Of a DNA stretch of 64,000 bases, positions 24,729 to 34,311 are shown piece after piece. Position numbers and translations under genes: made by a program. The first letter of the stretch is position 1. Each line of letters opens with the position of its first letter. Source of the stretch: Thauera sp. GDN1 (GTDB lineage: Bacteria > Pseudomonadota > Gammaproteobacteria > Burkholderiales > Rhodocyclaceae); NCBI RefSeq assembly GCF_029223545.1, contig NZ_CP097870.1:2666001-2730000 (forward strand), in the 5' to 3' direction. Under the pieces are notes generated by a model. The model had not been told where the DNA came from. It searched no databases and saw only the letters and a list, made by a program, of their open reading frames with translations.

Positions 24729-27485
24729 TCAGGCCTTGGCCAGCATGTCTCCCCAAGCCTCGATCGGCATCGGCCTGCCGAAGCGGTAGCCCTGATAGAA
24801 GGCACAGCCGTTGCGACTCAGGAACTCGCTCTGCGCGGGCGTTTCCACCCCTTCGGCGACGATCCCGAGACCGAGCGCACGCCCCATCGACAGGATCGCG
24901 AGCACGATGGCGGCACTGCCTTCGTCTTCGGTCATGTCGCGCACGAAGGACTGATCGATCTTGAGCTGGGCGAACGGCAGGCGCTTCAGATAGGACAGCG
25001 ACGAATAGCCCGTACCGAAATCGTCCAGGGCGAACTGGATGCCGACCGCGCGGAGCTCGTTCATGCGCACCACGGTATCGTCCAGGTTGTTGAGAATCGC
25101 GCTTTCCGTGAGTTCGAGCTTCAGGCGCGATGGATCGATCCCCTCTGCCATGACGATCTGCTTCACGCTGGCGCCGAAATCGGCCTGATGGAACTGCCTT
25201 GGGCTGACGTTGACCGCGATCGTCAGATGCCGAGTCCGTTCGTCCGCCTGCCAGCACGCGAGCTGCGCACACGCAGTGCGCAGCACCCAGAGGCCGAGCG
25301 GCACGATCAAGCCGGTGTCCTCGGCGAGCGGAATGAACTCCGCCGGCGACACCATGCTCCCATCGGCAAGCGGCCAGCGGACGAGCGCTTCGGCACCGAC
25401 CAGCCTGCCGTCGCGGTCGACCTGTGGCTGGTAGAACACACGCAAGGCCCCGGCCTCGATCGCTTCGTGCAGGCCGGCCTCCATGCGCATGCGCGCGTCG
25501 GCCACCGCCTGCATGTCCGGACTGAAGAAGCGGACATTGCCCCGACCGTCCTGCTTCGCGCGGTACAGCGCGACCTCCGCCTGCTTGAGCAGGCTCTCGA
25601 GCGTGCTCTCCTTGTCGTAGAACAGACTGATGCCGCAACTGAGCGTCACGTAATGCATGTCGCCGTCGCTGTCACCCAGCCGATAGGGCTGCTGCAACGC
25701 GCCCCGCACCTGGCGCACGATCTGCTCGGCGCGGGCAAGCGCCTCCTCCTCGGAATTGCCCACGAACGCGACCAGGATCGCGAAGTCATCGTCGCCATGG
25801 CGCGCGACCGTGTCGTCCTCGCGCACACTGGCCCGCAGGCGCTCTGCGACGGCGCGCAGCAGACGGTCGCCTGTCGCGTGGCCCAGGGTGTCGTTCAGGG
25901 ACTGGAAACGGTCGATGTCGAGCAGCATCAGCAGGCCGTAAGTCTCGCTCCGGCCGGTGCTCCGAATGGCCTGCGCGATGCGGTCGTGAAGCAGCGCCCT
26001 GTTCGGAAGTTCGGTGAGCGCGTCGTAATAGGCGAGTCGATGGAGCAGCGCCTCGGACTCCTTGCGCTCGGTGATGTCTTCCTTGACGGCCACGAAGTGG
26101 GTGACCACACCCGCCTCATCCTTGATCGGCGCGATCGTCGCCAGCTCGAGGTAGGTCGAACCGTCCTTGCGCGTGTTGCGGAACTCGCCACGCCAGACCT
26201 CGCCGCGGCTGAGACAGGCCCACATTTCGGTGTAGGTCTCCGTCGGCGTCAGCCCCTTGTTCAGCACGCGCGGGTTCTGACCGATGACTTCCTCGGGGCT
26301 GTAGCCGGTCGTGGCCAGGAACGCGTCATTGACGTAGAGGATGTGCGCCGTGGTGTCGGTGATCACGACCGATTCCGGGCTCTGTTCGATCGCCATGGAC
26401 AGCTGCCGCAACTTCGTGTTGCGCTGCTCGATCTCCGCAGCCATGTGATCGATCCCGCGGGCAAGCTCGTCGAGCTCGCCGATCCCGACCTGCCGGCCGA
26501 TACGCGCATCGAGACGGCCGGCGGCAATGCGGGCGACGACGTCGCGCACGGACTCCGCCCACACTTCGATCAGGCGGAAGACGTAGCCCCGCGCCAGCAA
26601 GGCGGAGAGCAGTGCAATCGCGACGATCACGATCAGCGAAAATTGCAGGCGGCGATCGACCGCATTCATCGAGCGCTCGAGCGGAGCCCCGATGACCAGG
26701 AAATTGCTGCTGAGCGCCTGCCCTGGGGCGAGAACGCCATAGAGGCGTTGCTCACCATCGGATCCGGGAGCCTGCAGGACCCCTGCGCCCTTTTCCGCCA
26801 CCAATGGCAGGTTCGCAAGGAGCGCGGCCGGCGGTTCCGGCTCCCCCCAGGGCATCCTCTTCGGGTAGTGGGCCTGCACATGCCCGTCGGTACTGATCAC
26901 ACCGACTTCCCAACCGGCAGGCAGTCGGAAGCTCTCGATCACACGATGAAGCCAGTCCAGCGTGATCGAGGCGAAAAGCACGGCACGCACTTCGCCTGCT
27001 GGCCCGGTGACCTGATAGCCGAAGAGGATCCTCGGCTCACCCGAGATCAGTCCTCGCCCGAACTCGCCCGGCGACAATCCTCCATCCTGAATGGCGCGTC
27101 TGAACCAATTTCGGTCCGCCACGTTCACCGGACCCGGCATGGGCCGAGCACTGCAGAACACCGTACCGTCGGGAAGGGCCGCGCCGATGTTGGCAAAGTA
27201 CTCCAGAGATCCGAGCATGCGCCCGGCAATGCCCGAACACTCGCCGGCATCCAGATTCCGAAGGTCATCGGACTGGGCGATGATCCGCAGGATGCTCTCG
27301 ACGGCCTTGCGCGCGGATTGCGCCTGATGGCCCACGTCGGCCAGACGACTCCTGACTGTGGCCTCGATGTCGGCAATCGCCTGCTCACGACGGTCCTGAT
27401 GCTCGAACAGGACATAAGCGAGGAGCGGGATCACGGCAATCAGGATCGTGACCCACAGCCGCAAATTGAGTGAGTTCCGGGTCAT
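24729..27485 (-). CDS. membrane sensor with HAMP, PAS, degenerate GGDEF and EAL domains
   Basis: A 918-residue c-di-GMP protein. TM1 (about 10-27) and TM2 (about 281-303) bracket a ~250-residue periplasmic sensor of the Cache type. HAMP follows (about 305-355), then PAS (about 362-475), GGDEF (about 485-655) and EAL (about 660-915). The diguanylate cyclase signature reads GDDDF (564-568), so synthesis is doubtful. The phosphodiesterase signature EAL at 699-701 and DDFGTGYSSLSYLKR are intact. It most likely degrades c-di-GMP in response to a periplasmic signal, with the GGDEF domain as GTP-sensing regulator. It stands between the tor structural and regulatory genes. Confidence 0.88.
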   Translation of the reverse strand: MTRNSLNLRLWVTILIAVIPLLAYVLFEHQDRREQAIADIEATVRSRLADVGHQAQSARKAVESILRIIAQSDDLRNLDAGECSGIAGRMLGSLEYFANIGAALPDGTVFCSARPMPGPVNVADRNWFRRAIQDGGLSPGEFGRGLISGEPRILFGYQVTGPAGEVRAVLFASITLDWLHRVIESFRLPAGWEVGVISTDGHVQAHYPKRMPWGEPEPPAALLANLPLVAEKGAGVLQAPGSDGEQRLYGVLAPGQALSSNFLVIGAPLERSMNAVDRRLQFSLIVIVAIALLSALLARGYVFRLIEVWAESVRDVVARIAAGRLDARIGRQVGIGELDELARGIDHMAAEIEQRNTKLRQLSMAIEQSPESVVITDTTAHILYVNDAFLATTGYSPEEVIGQNPRVLNKGLTPTETYTEMWACLSRGEVWRGEFRNTRKDGSTYLELATIAPIKDEAGVVTHFVAVKEDITERKESEALLHRLAYYDALTELPNRALLHDRIAQAIRSTGRSETYGLLMLLDIDRFQSLNDTLGHATGDRLLRAVAERLRASVREDDTVARHGDDDFAILVAFVGNSEEEALARAEQIVRQVRGALQQPYRLGDSDGDMHYVTLSCGISLFYDKESTLESLLKQAEVALYRAKQDGRGNVRFFSPDMQAVADARMRMEAGLHEAIEAGALRVFYQPQVDRDGRLVGAEALVRWPLADGSMVSPAEFIPLAEDTGLIVPLGLWVLRTACAQLACWQADERTRHLTIAVNVSPRQFHQADFGASVKQIVMAEGIDPSRLKLELTESAILNNLDDTVVRMNELRAVGIQFALDDFGTGYSSLSYLKRLPFAQLKIDQSFVRDMTEDEGSAAIVLAILSMGRALGLGIVAEGVETPAQSEFLSRNGCAFYQGYRFGRPMPIEAWGDMLAKA

Positions 27486-27857
27486 CAGCCGCGCCGGTGA
27501 GATTGCGTTGTCATGGTTTCTGTCATGGGACCATCAGCTTGCTCGAAACCCGGCGAGTCGCTCAGCGGACTGCGCCCCGAGCCCGTCCGTCTGATCGCCT
27601 CACGGCGCATGGGCCCTGGCTCCCATGGTTTCCGGGAGCCGGATTATGTTCGAAAGTCCCCACGATGTATGTGACTTGCTACCCCCTGCCTCGCGTTTGC
27701 CACCTGCCGGGCCAAGAACACCGCCCAGACTCCACGCTCGGGCGCCGGCAAATTCGCCCGCGCAAGCGAGCTCATCCGGGCAAGGCCCCTGCAAGCAGCG
27801 CCTGCAACTCGCGCGCAAGGCCTTAAAATGGCGCCCCGACCTTCAATCTGACCGAGC
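27486..27857. promoter_or_regulatory. divergent intergenic region before torR
   Basis: A 372-base gap between the EAL protein and torR. It holds a hairpin-forming dyad GGCTCCC (27618-27624) / GGGAGCC (27634-27640). A TTAAAATGG sequence about 35 bases before the torR start might be part of a promoter. No gene is evident. CATGG-type short repeats near 27513-27530 are unremarkable. Confidence 0.4.
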
Positions 27858-28589
27858 ATGTCGCCCAGCCCCGATACGAACACCGCCAGCCTGCTTGTCG
27901 TCGATGACGACCTGGTCACCCAGGCGCGCCTGAAAGCCTATTTCTCGCAGGAAGGCTATCGCGTGCTGCTGGCGGAGGACGGCGAGGCGTTCTGGCGTCA
28001 GCTCGAGAAGGCCGCGGTCGATCTGGTCCTGCTCGACATCAACCTGCCCGGGCAGGACGGCCTGTCGCTGGCGCGCGAGCTGCGGGCGCGCGATCCGGCG
28101 ATCGGCATCATCCTGCTCACCAGCCGCAACGACGACATCGACAAGATCGTCGGCCTCGAGGTGGGCGCGGACGATTACGTCACCAAGCCCTTCAATCCGC
28201 GCGAACTGCTGGCGCGGGTCAAGAGCCTGCTGCGGCGCACGGGCGGGCGGCATGACGAGGACGAAGAGATCTTCCGCTTCGCAGGCTGGACGCTGAATCT
28301 CCCCCGCCGCCGGCTGTGCGACCCGCAGGGCGCCGACATCGCGCTGACGCGCGGCGAGTTCGAGGCGCTCGCCCTGCTGGTGCGCCACGCCGGCGAGGTG
28401 ATCAACCGCGACCGCCTGTCGCGCGCCATCAGCGGCCACGACTGGTCGCCCCAGGACCGCACGGTGGACGTGCTGGTGCGTCGCCTGCGGACCAAGCTCG
28501 ACGGCGCGGACAAGCCCGACTCGCTGATCTCCACGGTGCGCGGAGAAGGCTACCGGCTGGCGGTCGACGCCGAACGCGCCCGCGGCTGA
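27858..28589 (+). CDS. torR: TorR response regulator (OmpR/PhoB family)
   Basis: The 243-residue protein has a receiver domain with the acidic pocket DDD near residue 17, the phosphoacceptor Asp in LVLLDINLPGQDG, the Thr/Ser in ILLTSRNDD and the Lys in VTKPFNPRELLARV. A winged helix-turn-helix follows (LTRGEFEALALLVRHAGEVINRDRL, TVDVLVRRLRTKL). It should activate torECAD after phosphorylation by TorS. Identification as TorR rests on the neighbouring torS and torT. It ends 63 bases before the torS stop, which is on the opposite strand. Confidence 0.88.
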   Translation: MSPSPDTNTASLLVVDDDLVTQARLKAYFSQEGYRVLLAEDGEAFWRQLEKAAVDLVLLDINLPGQDGLSLARELRARDPAIGIILLTSRNDDIDKIVGLEVGADDYVTKPFNPRELLARVKSLLRRTGGRHDEDEEIFRFAGWTLNLPRRRLCDPQGADIALTRGEFEALALLVRHAGEVINRDRLSRAISGHDWSPQDRTVDVLVRRLRTKLDGADKPDSLISTVRGEGYRLAVDAERARG

Positions 28590-28652
28590 GGCCCTGCGGC
28601 GCACCGTCCGCCCTCCGCGATCGCGTGCCGCAGCCGTCTGCCCGAGCCGGCC

Positions 28653-31600
28653 TCAGGCCTCGCCCGAACCGCCACGGCCGAGCGCCGCGTCGAGCGCATC
28701 CAGCGTGCGCGCATGCACCTGCGCCAGCGCACGCACGCGATCGACCAGCACTCCATCGACCTCGATCTGCGCGATCTCCTGCTCCACCCCTGCCGCGCAT
28801 TCACCCAGCCGCTGCAGCCCGAGGTTGAACGCGGCGCCGCGCAGCTTGTGCGCCAGGCGCGCGCATTGCTCGCCATCGCCCGCCTCGGCCGCGGCCACCA
28901 GCGCAGCGACCAGGGTCTCCCCCTGGGTGCGGAAGACCTCGGCGATGCCCTCGAGCACCTCGCGGCCGAGCGCCGCTTCCTCTGCGCGCAGGAAGTCGCG
29001 GTCGACCCACGGCACAGGCTCCGCCGTTCCGCCCTCCACCCCTCCGCCTTCCGCCGCCGGCTCGCCGTCGAGCGCCTTCCCTAGCGCCCCTGCTGCTGCC
29101 CGTGCCGCCAACTCCTCGGCACTCTCCCCGCCAACCGCAGCGGACGAACCGCCGGCGAGCAGGCCTGCCAGCACCGCACGCAGCCGCGCGAGCGTGAGCG
29201 GCTTCGACAGGAAGGCACCGAAGCCGGCGGCGAGCAGGCCATCGACCCGGTGCGCCGGCACGTGTGCCGACATCAGCACCGCCGGCGTGTCGGCATGCCG
29301 CGGCAAGGCGCGCATGCGCGCCAGCATCTCGCGTCCGTCGCCATCGGGCAGGTTCATGTCGACGAGGGCGATGTCGACCGCCTGTGCGCCGAGCACATGC
29401 AGCGCGCCCTGGATGTTGACGACGCACAGCGGATGCTGGCCGAGCGCCTCCAGAAAGCGCGCGACCACCATGCGATTGACCTCGTCGTCCTCCACCACCA
29501 GCACCCGGTACCCGGGCGCGAGCGCCGCGGCCGCGTCCTCGCCCGCCGCGCCGGGTTGCGCCGCGGGCTGTGCCGGCGCCGGCGGAAGCAGCAGCTCGAA
29601 GCTGACCGTCGTGCCCTGCCCGGGCGCGCTGACGAGCCCGATGTCCCCGCCCATGGCCCTGACCAGGCGCCGGCACACGGCCAGCCCGAGCCCCGTTCCC
29701 GCGTGATGGCGGCCGCTGTCGCGCACCTGCACGAAGGGTTCGAACACCTCCGCCTGGCGCGCCGGATCGATGCCGATGCCGTGATCCTCGACCGCGAAGC
29801 GCACCGCATCCGGGCGCTCGCTGCGGCCGACACGCACGGTCACCGCGCCCTCGTCGCTGAACTTGATCGCGTTGCCGACGAGGTTGAGCAGGATCTGGCT
29901 GAGCTTGCGGCGGTCGCCGAGCACCGCGTCCGCCAGCCCCGGATCGACGTCCGCAACCAGCGCCAGCCCGCGCGCTGCGGCACGCGTGCCCTGCACCGCG
30001 AACACGTCGCCCACCGTCTCGCGCAGGCTGAACGCCAGCGTGTCCAGATGCACGCCGCCGGCCTCGATGCGGGCGAAGTCGAGCATGTCCTCCAGCAGCT
30101 CGAGCAGCAGCGTGGCGGCGGAGCGCATCTGCACCAGGTAGTGCGCGCGCTCGGTCGCCGGCGGCGCGGCCTCGAGCAGCTCGAGCAGGCCGAGGATGCC
30201 GGCCATCGGCGTGCGCAGCTCGTGGCTGACCGTGCCGAGGAAGGCGGTCTTGGCCTGGTCGGCCTTCTCCGCGGCGGCGCGCGCGGCGGCGTGCTCGCCC
30301 ATCTCGTGGGCGAGCGCGATGTTGGCCTCACGCAGCTCGGCAGTGCGCGCGAGCACCTGGTTCTCGAGCTCCTGCTGCTGCTCGCGCAGCGCCTCGGCCA
30401 GGCGGTCGCGCTCGATGGCGTCGTTGCGGAAGCGTTCGAGCGCGCGCGACAGCGAGGCCAGCTCGTCGTCCCCGGTGGTGTCGATCACCACGTCGCGCTG
30501 CCCGGCGGCGAGCGCGAGCGTGGCCTGCTCCAGCGCCAGCAGGCGGCCCAGCGTGTGCCGGCGCAGCACGTGCCAGCTCACCACCGCGGTGACCAGCAGC
30601 AGCGCGGCGGCGATGATGCCGAAGGCGATGAGCCCCGAGGTGGCGCTGCGCTCGGCAGCGGAGCCGGCCGCGGCGAGGATGCGGCCGCCGCGATGGATCA
30701 GCTCGCCGGCGAGGGCGTCGAGCTCGGTGGTGAGGCTGCCGACCTCGATCTGCAGCGCCTCGCTGCGGGCGCGCAGCTCGATCTCGTTGCGCCGCAGCTC
30801 GATCGCGCCGTCGCTGGCGAACGCCCCGGCGATGGCGTCGTGCAGCTGTCGTCCCTGCGCGCGCGCCGCCGGGTCGGGAATGTCGCGCAGGCGGCGGTCG
30901 AGCAGCGCCAGGTGGGTGGCGAGATCGGCGCGCGCAGACTGCAGGCGGGCGCTCGAGTCGAGTTCGTCGAGGCGGTCGATCCAGGAAGGCCATGGCATGC
31001 ACGGTGAGGGTGAGCTCGTGCATGCGCTCGAGGGTGTCGAGGTCCAGATCCAGCAGGCGGTCGCGCGCTTCGCGTGCGCCGCCGCCGGACAGCGCGGGCG
31101 GCGCGCCCGCGGGCTGCGGCTGCAGCAGGCTGGTCAGCGTCGTCAGCAGCAGGGCGGTGGCGTTCTCGGTGTGCATGCGCGCCAGGTCGTCGAGCGCTGC
31201 GATGGACTCGCGCAGCGCCTCGGCGGCCCGCGTGCGCGCCGCACGCAGCGCGAGCCGGGCGGCAATGGTGTCGCCCATGGCATCCAGACGCACCGACAGC
31301 GCCTCGCCGGTCGCCTGCAGGCGCTTGCGCAGTTCCGGTTCCACATGTGGCGACTGCAGCGCCGCCAGGCGTTCGCGGATGCGCGCGGATTCGCCGTCGA
31401 GCACCGCGCGTAGCTGTTCGAGTTCGGGGGCCGATTCCACCCGCGCCAGCCGCGGCGCGAGCGCGGCCAGGCGAGCGTTGCCGCGCACGGCCTCATGCAG
31501 GGCGTCGGCCGCGGGCAGGGTGTCGCGGATGATCGCCTGCTGGCTGCCGACCACGCGCTGGAAGCTGAGCCAGCCGACCACCGCCACCAGCACCGTCGCC

Positions 31601-31689
31601 AGCGCGCCGAACAGCAGTGCCAGCAGCAGGCGCTCGCGCAGGCCGAAGCGGCGGCGGGGCACGGGATTCACGTAAGATTGGGCGCTCAT
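28653..31689 (-). pseudogene. torS: TorS hybrid sensor kinase, interrupted by a frameshift
   Basis: Two overlapping frames together encode one TorS. The 5' part (31689 to about 30990) gives the N-terminal membrane anchor (LLLALLFGALATVLVAVVGW) and the first helices of the periplasmic sensor. From about 30990 down to 28653 the next frame continues with the second TM, HAMP, the HisKA box FLGTVSHELRTPMAGILGL, ATPase motifs (DHGIGIDPARQ; HHAGTGLGLAVCRRL), a receiver domain (VDIALVDMNLPDGDG) and an Hpt domain with ARLAHKLRGAAF. The break lies near the GCCATGGCCTTCCTGG sequence at about 30980-31005. A sequencing error is possible; if real, TMAO sensing should be lost. An ATG at 30998 could start the downstream part alone. 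Confidence 0.75.
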
Positions 31690-31741
31690 CGGGTATGGAC
31701 GGCAAGGCGCATGGGTGCGTCACGCCGCAGACAGGGGGAAC

Positions 31742-32911
31742 ATGGCTTCATCTTACCGGCGGCCGGGTCGGAAAACCTCGCGCCAGACCACCCGCCTCCA
31801 CCGCATCGTCCGCACGGTCGTCCTGCGCGCGCTCGCCTTGCGCATGCTCGCCCTCGCCGGCCTGCTCCTGCCCGTGACGCCCCTGCACGCGGCGGATGCC
31901 AGTACCCGCTGGCCGATCGAACGCTGGGCAGGCGATGTGCGCGCCACCGAAGCAGCCGATCGTCCGCCCCCCGCCCTGCCCGCGCTTCCGGCCTCGCGCC
32001 CGTGGCGGCTGTGCGCGGTGTATCCGCATCTGAAGGACAGCTACTGGCTGGCGGTGAACTACGGCATGGTCGAGGAGGCGCGCGCGCTCGGCATCGGCCT
32101 GCGCGTGCTCGAGGCGGGGGGCTACGAGCATCTGCAACGCCAGCGCGAACGCGTCGCCAGCTGCACCACGGATCCGGCGATCGACGCGCTGCTGGTCGGC
32201 ACGGTCAGCTTCGCCGGCCTCAACGACCTGCTCGCCCCCTACCGCGCACAACACCCGGTGCTGGGCGTGGTCAACGACATCGATGCCGGCGTCGTCAGCG
32301 CCAGGGTCGGCGTGCCCTGGTACCAGCTCGGCTGGAAGATCGGCCGCTGGCTGGCGGCGCGCCACCCCGGCGGCACGGCCGCAGCGGACATCGCCTGGTT
32401 CCCCGGTCCGCAGGACGCCGACTGGGTGGGTTTCATCGACCGCGGCTTCCGCGACGGGCTGGACGGCAGCGCGGTGCGCATCGCGACCGTGCGCCACGGC
32501 GACACCGGGCGCTCGATCCAGCGCCAGCTCGTCGAGGAGGTCCTCGACGCCCATCCGAAGCTCGACTACCTGGTCGGCAACGCGCCGATGGCCGAGGCCG
32601 CGGTGGCCGAGCTGCGCCGCCGCCAGCGCGAGGACGGGCTCGGCATCGTCGCCTCCTACGTCACGCCGGGCGTCCATAGCGGCATGCAGCGCGGCCGCAT
32701 CCTCGCCTCGGTGACGGATTTCCCCGTGCTGCAGGGCCGCATGGCGATCCGCCAGGGGGTGCGCGCACTGGAGGGACAGGCGATCGAGGCTTACATCGGG
32801 CCGAGCGTGGAGCTGGTCGAGCCGGCGACGCTCGACCGTTATCCGACGGACTGGATGCTACCGCCCGCCGGCTTCATCCCCGCCTACGAGGTGGCACCGG
32901 CCGGGCGCTGA
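31742..32911 (+). CDS. torT: TorT periplasmic TMAO-binding protein
   Basis: A 389-residue protein with a long N-terminal region and signal peptide (LRMLALAGLLLPVTPLHAAD) followed by a type I periplasmic binding fold (WRLCAVYPHLKDSYWLAVNYG; DALLVGTVSF; GVVNDIDAG; YLVGNAPMAEAAV). TorT binds TMAO and contacts the TorS sensor domain. It is divergent from torS with only 52 bases between starts, as expected for a shared control region. The ATG at 31742 is preferred to 31715. The signal peptide core begins about 30 residues in. Confidence 0.88.
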   Translation: MASSYRRPGRKTSRQTTRLHRIVRTVVLRALALRMLALAGLLLPVTPLHAADASTRWPIERWAGDVRATEAADRPPPALPALPASRPWRLCAVYPHLKDSYWLAVNYGMVEEARALGIGLRVLEAGGYEHLQRQRERVASCTTDPAIDALLVGTVSFAGLNDLLAPYRAQHPVLGVVNDIDAGVVSARVGVPWYQLGWKIGRWLAARHPGGTAAADIAWFPGPQDADWVGFIDRGFRDGLDGSAVRIATVRHGDTGRSIQRQLVEEVLDAHPKLDYLVGNAPMAEAAVAELRRRQREDGLGIVASYVTPGVHSGMQRGRILASVTDFPVLQGRMAIRQGVRALEGQAIEAYIGPSVELVEPATLDRYPTDWMLPPAGFIPAYEVAPAGR

Positions 32912-32948
32912 GCCGCCCTCGGCGCCGGCAGGCGGCAACGCGCGCGGC

Positions 32949-34055
32949 TCAGCGCGACGGTTCCGCCGCGAACAGCGCGCCCACGACGTCCGACTGGGTG
33001 ATCATGCCGACGACGCGGCCCGCGTGGTCGGTCACCGGCATGTGGTGAACGCCCTCGTCCGCGAAGTCGTCGATGAGGTCCGCCAGGGGCTGTTCCGGAC
33101 GCACGCTGCGCACCTCCCGGGTCATGATCTGCTCGACCATCCGCGCGGTGTTCATGCGTGTCGTCGGCGGCAGGCCAGGATCCTTGCGGTCCACGAAGAA
33201 GTCGCGCACCGCAACGATGCCGATCAGCCGGTTGCCGCCCTCCACCACCGGCAGCGCCTTGATCCGGTGCCGCGTCAGCAGGGCCCAGGCCTCGCCGACC
33301 GTCGCCCGCGGGCCGATACTGACCACGTCGCGCGACATGATGTCGCCGCAGCGCACCGCGCCCCAGTGCCGGCGCCGCGCGTGCATCTGCGCGCGCACCA
33401 TGATCTCCTCCAGGTCTTCGCGGTCGATGTCGAGCACCTCGCCGAAGGAGGCGAGCGCGGCGTCGAGGTCGTCGGCGCGGAAGCCGATGCGCGCGCTGGG
33501 CAGCGGATCGCGGGTGGCGTGCGGATGCGGCCGGGCCTGCGCCTGATGCGGATACCGGCGTCCGGCCGCGTTGTTGAATACCGCGGCGAACATCAGCATC
33601 GCCGCGGTGTTGACCATCACCGGCGCGAGCGCGAAGGCGAAGCCGAGTTCATGGACGGCCGGCCCGCCCAGCACCGCGGTCAGCGCCATCGCCCCGCCCG
33701 GCGGATGCAGGCAGCGCAGCAGGAACATCGACCCGATCGCCAGCAGCCCCGCCAGCGCGAGCGCCATGCCGGTCTCGCCCAGAAGCTGGTAGCAACCCAC
33801 TCCGATCAGCGCCGACAAGGTGTTGCCGGCGAGACAGGGCCAGGGCTGGGCGAGCGGGCTCGCGGGCACGCAGAACAGCAGCACCGCCGTGGCACCCATC
33901 GGAATCACGAACCAGGGCTGGCCGTCGCCGAGGATCAGGCGCGTGATCCATTCGGTCAGCAGCAGGCCGAGCCCGGCCCCGAGGGTACCGAGAAGGATCT
34001 CCCGGGGGCCCGCCGTGAGCTGGGCGGGGAGCGCGAAGCGAGGCCAGAACGACAT
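32949..34055 (-). CDS. HPP-family membrane protein with two CBS domains
   Basis: The N-terminal half has about four to five membrane spans and the HPP signature LRCLHPPGGAMALTAVLGG. The C-terminal half has a linker (about 180-235) and two CBS domains (DVVSIGPRATVGEAWALLTRHRIKALPVV and REVRSVRPEQPLADLIDDFADEGVHHMPVTD). HPP proteins have been linked to nitrite transport in plants and cyanobacteria; CBS pairs bind adenosine nucleotides and would gate activity. The ATG at 34055 fits the family N-terminus (MSFWPRF); a GTG at 34115 would add 20 residues. It stands alone, divergent from the patatin gene. Confidence 0.8.
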   Translation of the reverse strand: MSFWPRFALPAQLTAGPREILLGTLGAGLGLLLTEWITRLILGDGQPWFVIPMGATAVLLFCVPASPLAQPWPCLAGNTLSALIGVGCYQLLGETGMALALAGLLAIGSMFLLRCLHPPGGAMALTAVLGGPAVHELGFAFALAPVMVNTAAMLMFAAVFNNAAGRRYPHQAQARPHPHATRDPLPSARIGFRADDLDAALASFGEVLDIDREDLEEIMVRAQMHARRRHWGAVRCGDIMSRDVVSIGPRATVGEAWALLTRHRIKALPVVEGGNRLIGIVAVRDFFVDRKDPGLPPTTRMNTARMVEQIMTREVRSVRPEQPLADLIDDFADEGVHHMPVTDHAGRVVGMITQSDVVGALFAAEPSR

Positions 34056-34230
34056 GTACGGATTCCGAAGGCGAGGGGCCGGCGCAGCGCCAGCGGGGGG
34101 ACGATGCACCGTCACCGATGATCGGGGCGCGCATTAAATCACAGATTGATATATTCGACCCAGTCCACGATGCACCGTGCCGCGGGTCGGTGCCCCGACC
34201 GCTTCGCGCCACCTTTGCCCCCGTCGCCCT

Positions 34231-34258
34231 TGTCTCCTACATTGCAATGAGGGAGACA
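34231..34258. promoter_or_regulatory. 28-base near-palindrome upstream of the patatin/CHAT/MBL genes
   Basis: Outer arms TGTCTCC (34231-34237) and GGAGACA (34252-34258) are exact complements. The centre CATTGCAATG is itself a perfect palindrome, and only two symmetrical base pairs between core and arms do not match. It starts 54 bases upstream of the patatin ATG, where a repressor or activator would act. I see no gene for a dedicated regulator next to it. Confidence 0.5.
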
Positions 34259-34311
34259 TGGGCATTCGACGGCGGCGCGCTCGGCCGCAGTCATCATGAG
34301 GAGCGGGGACC

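Noticed and set aside
34191..34200. Short stem GGTCGG/CCGACC near the patatin promoter as a separate operator
   Set aside because: Only six base pairs in GC-rich DNA; expected by chance.
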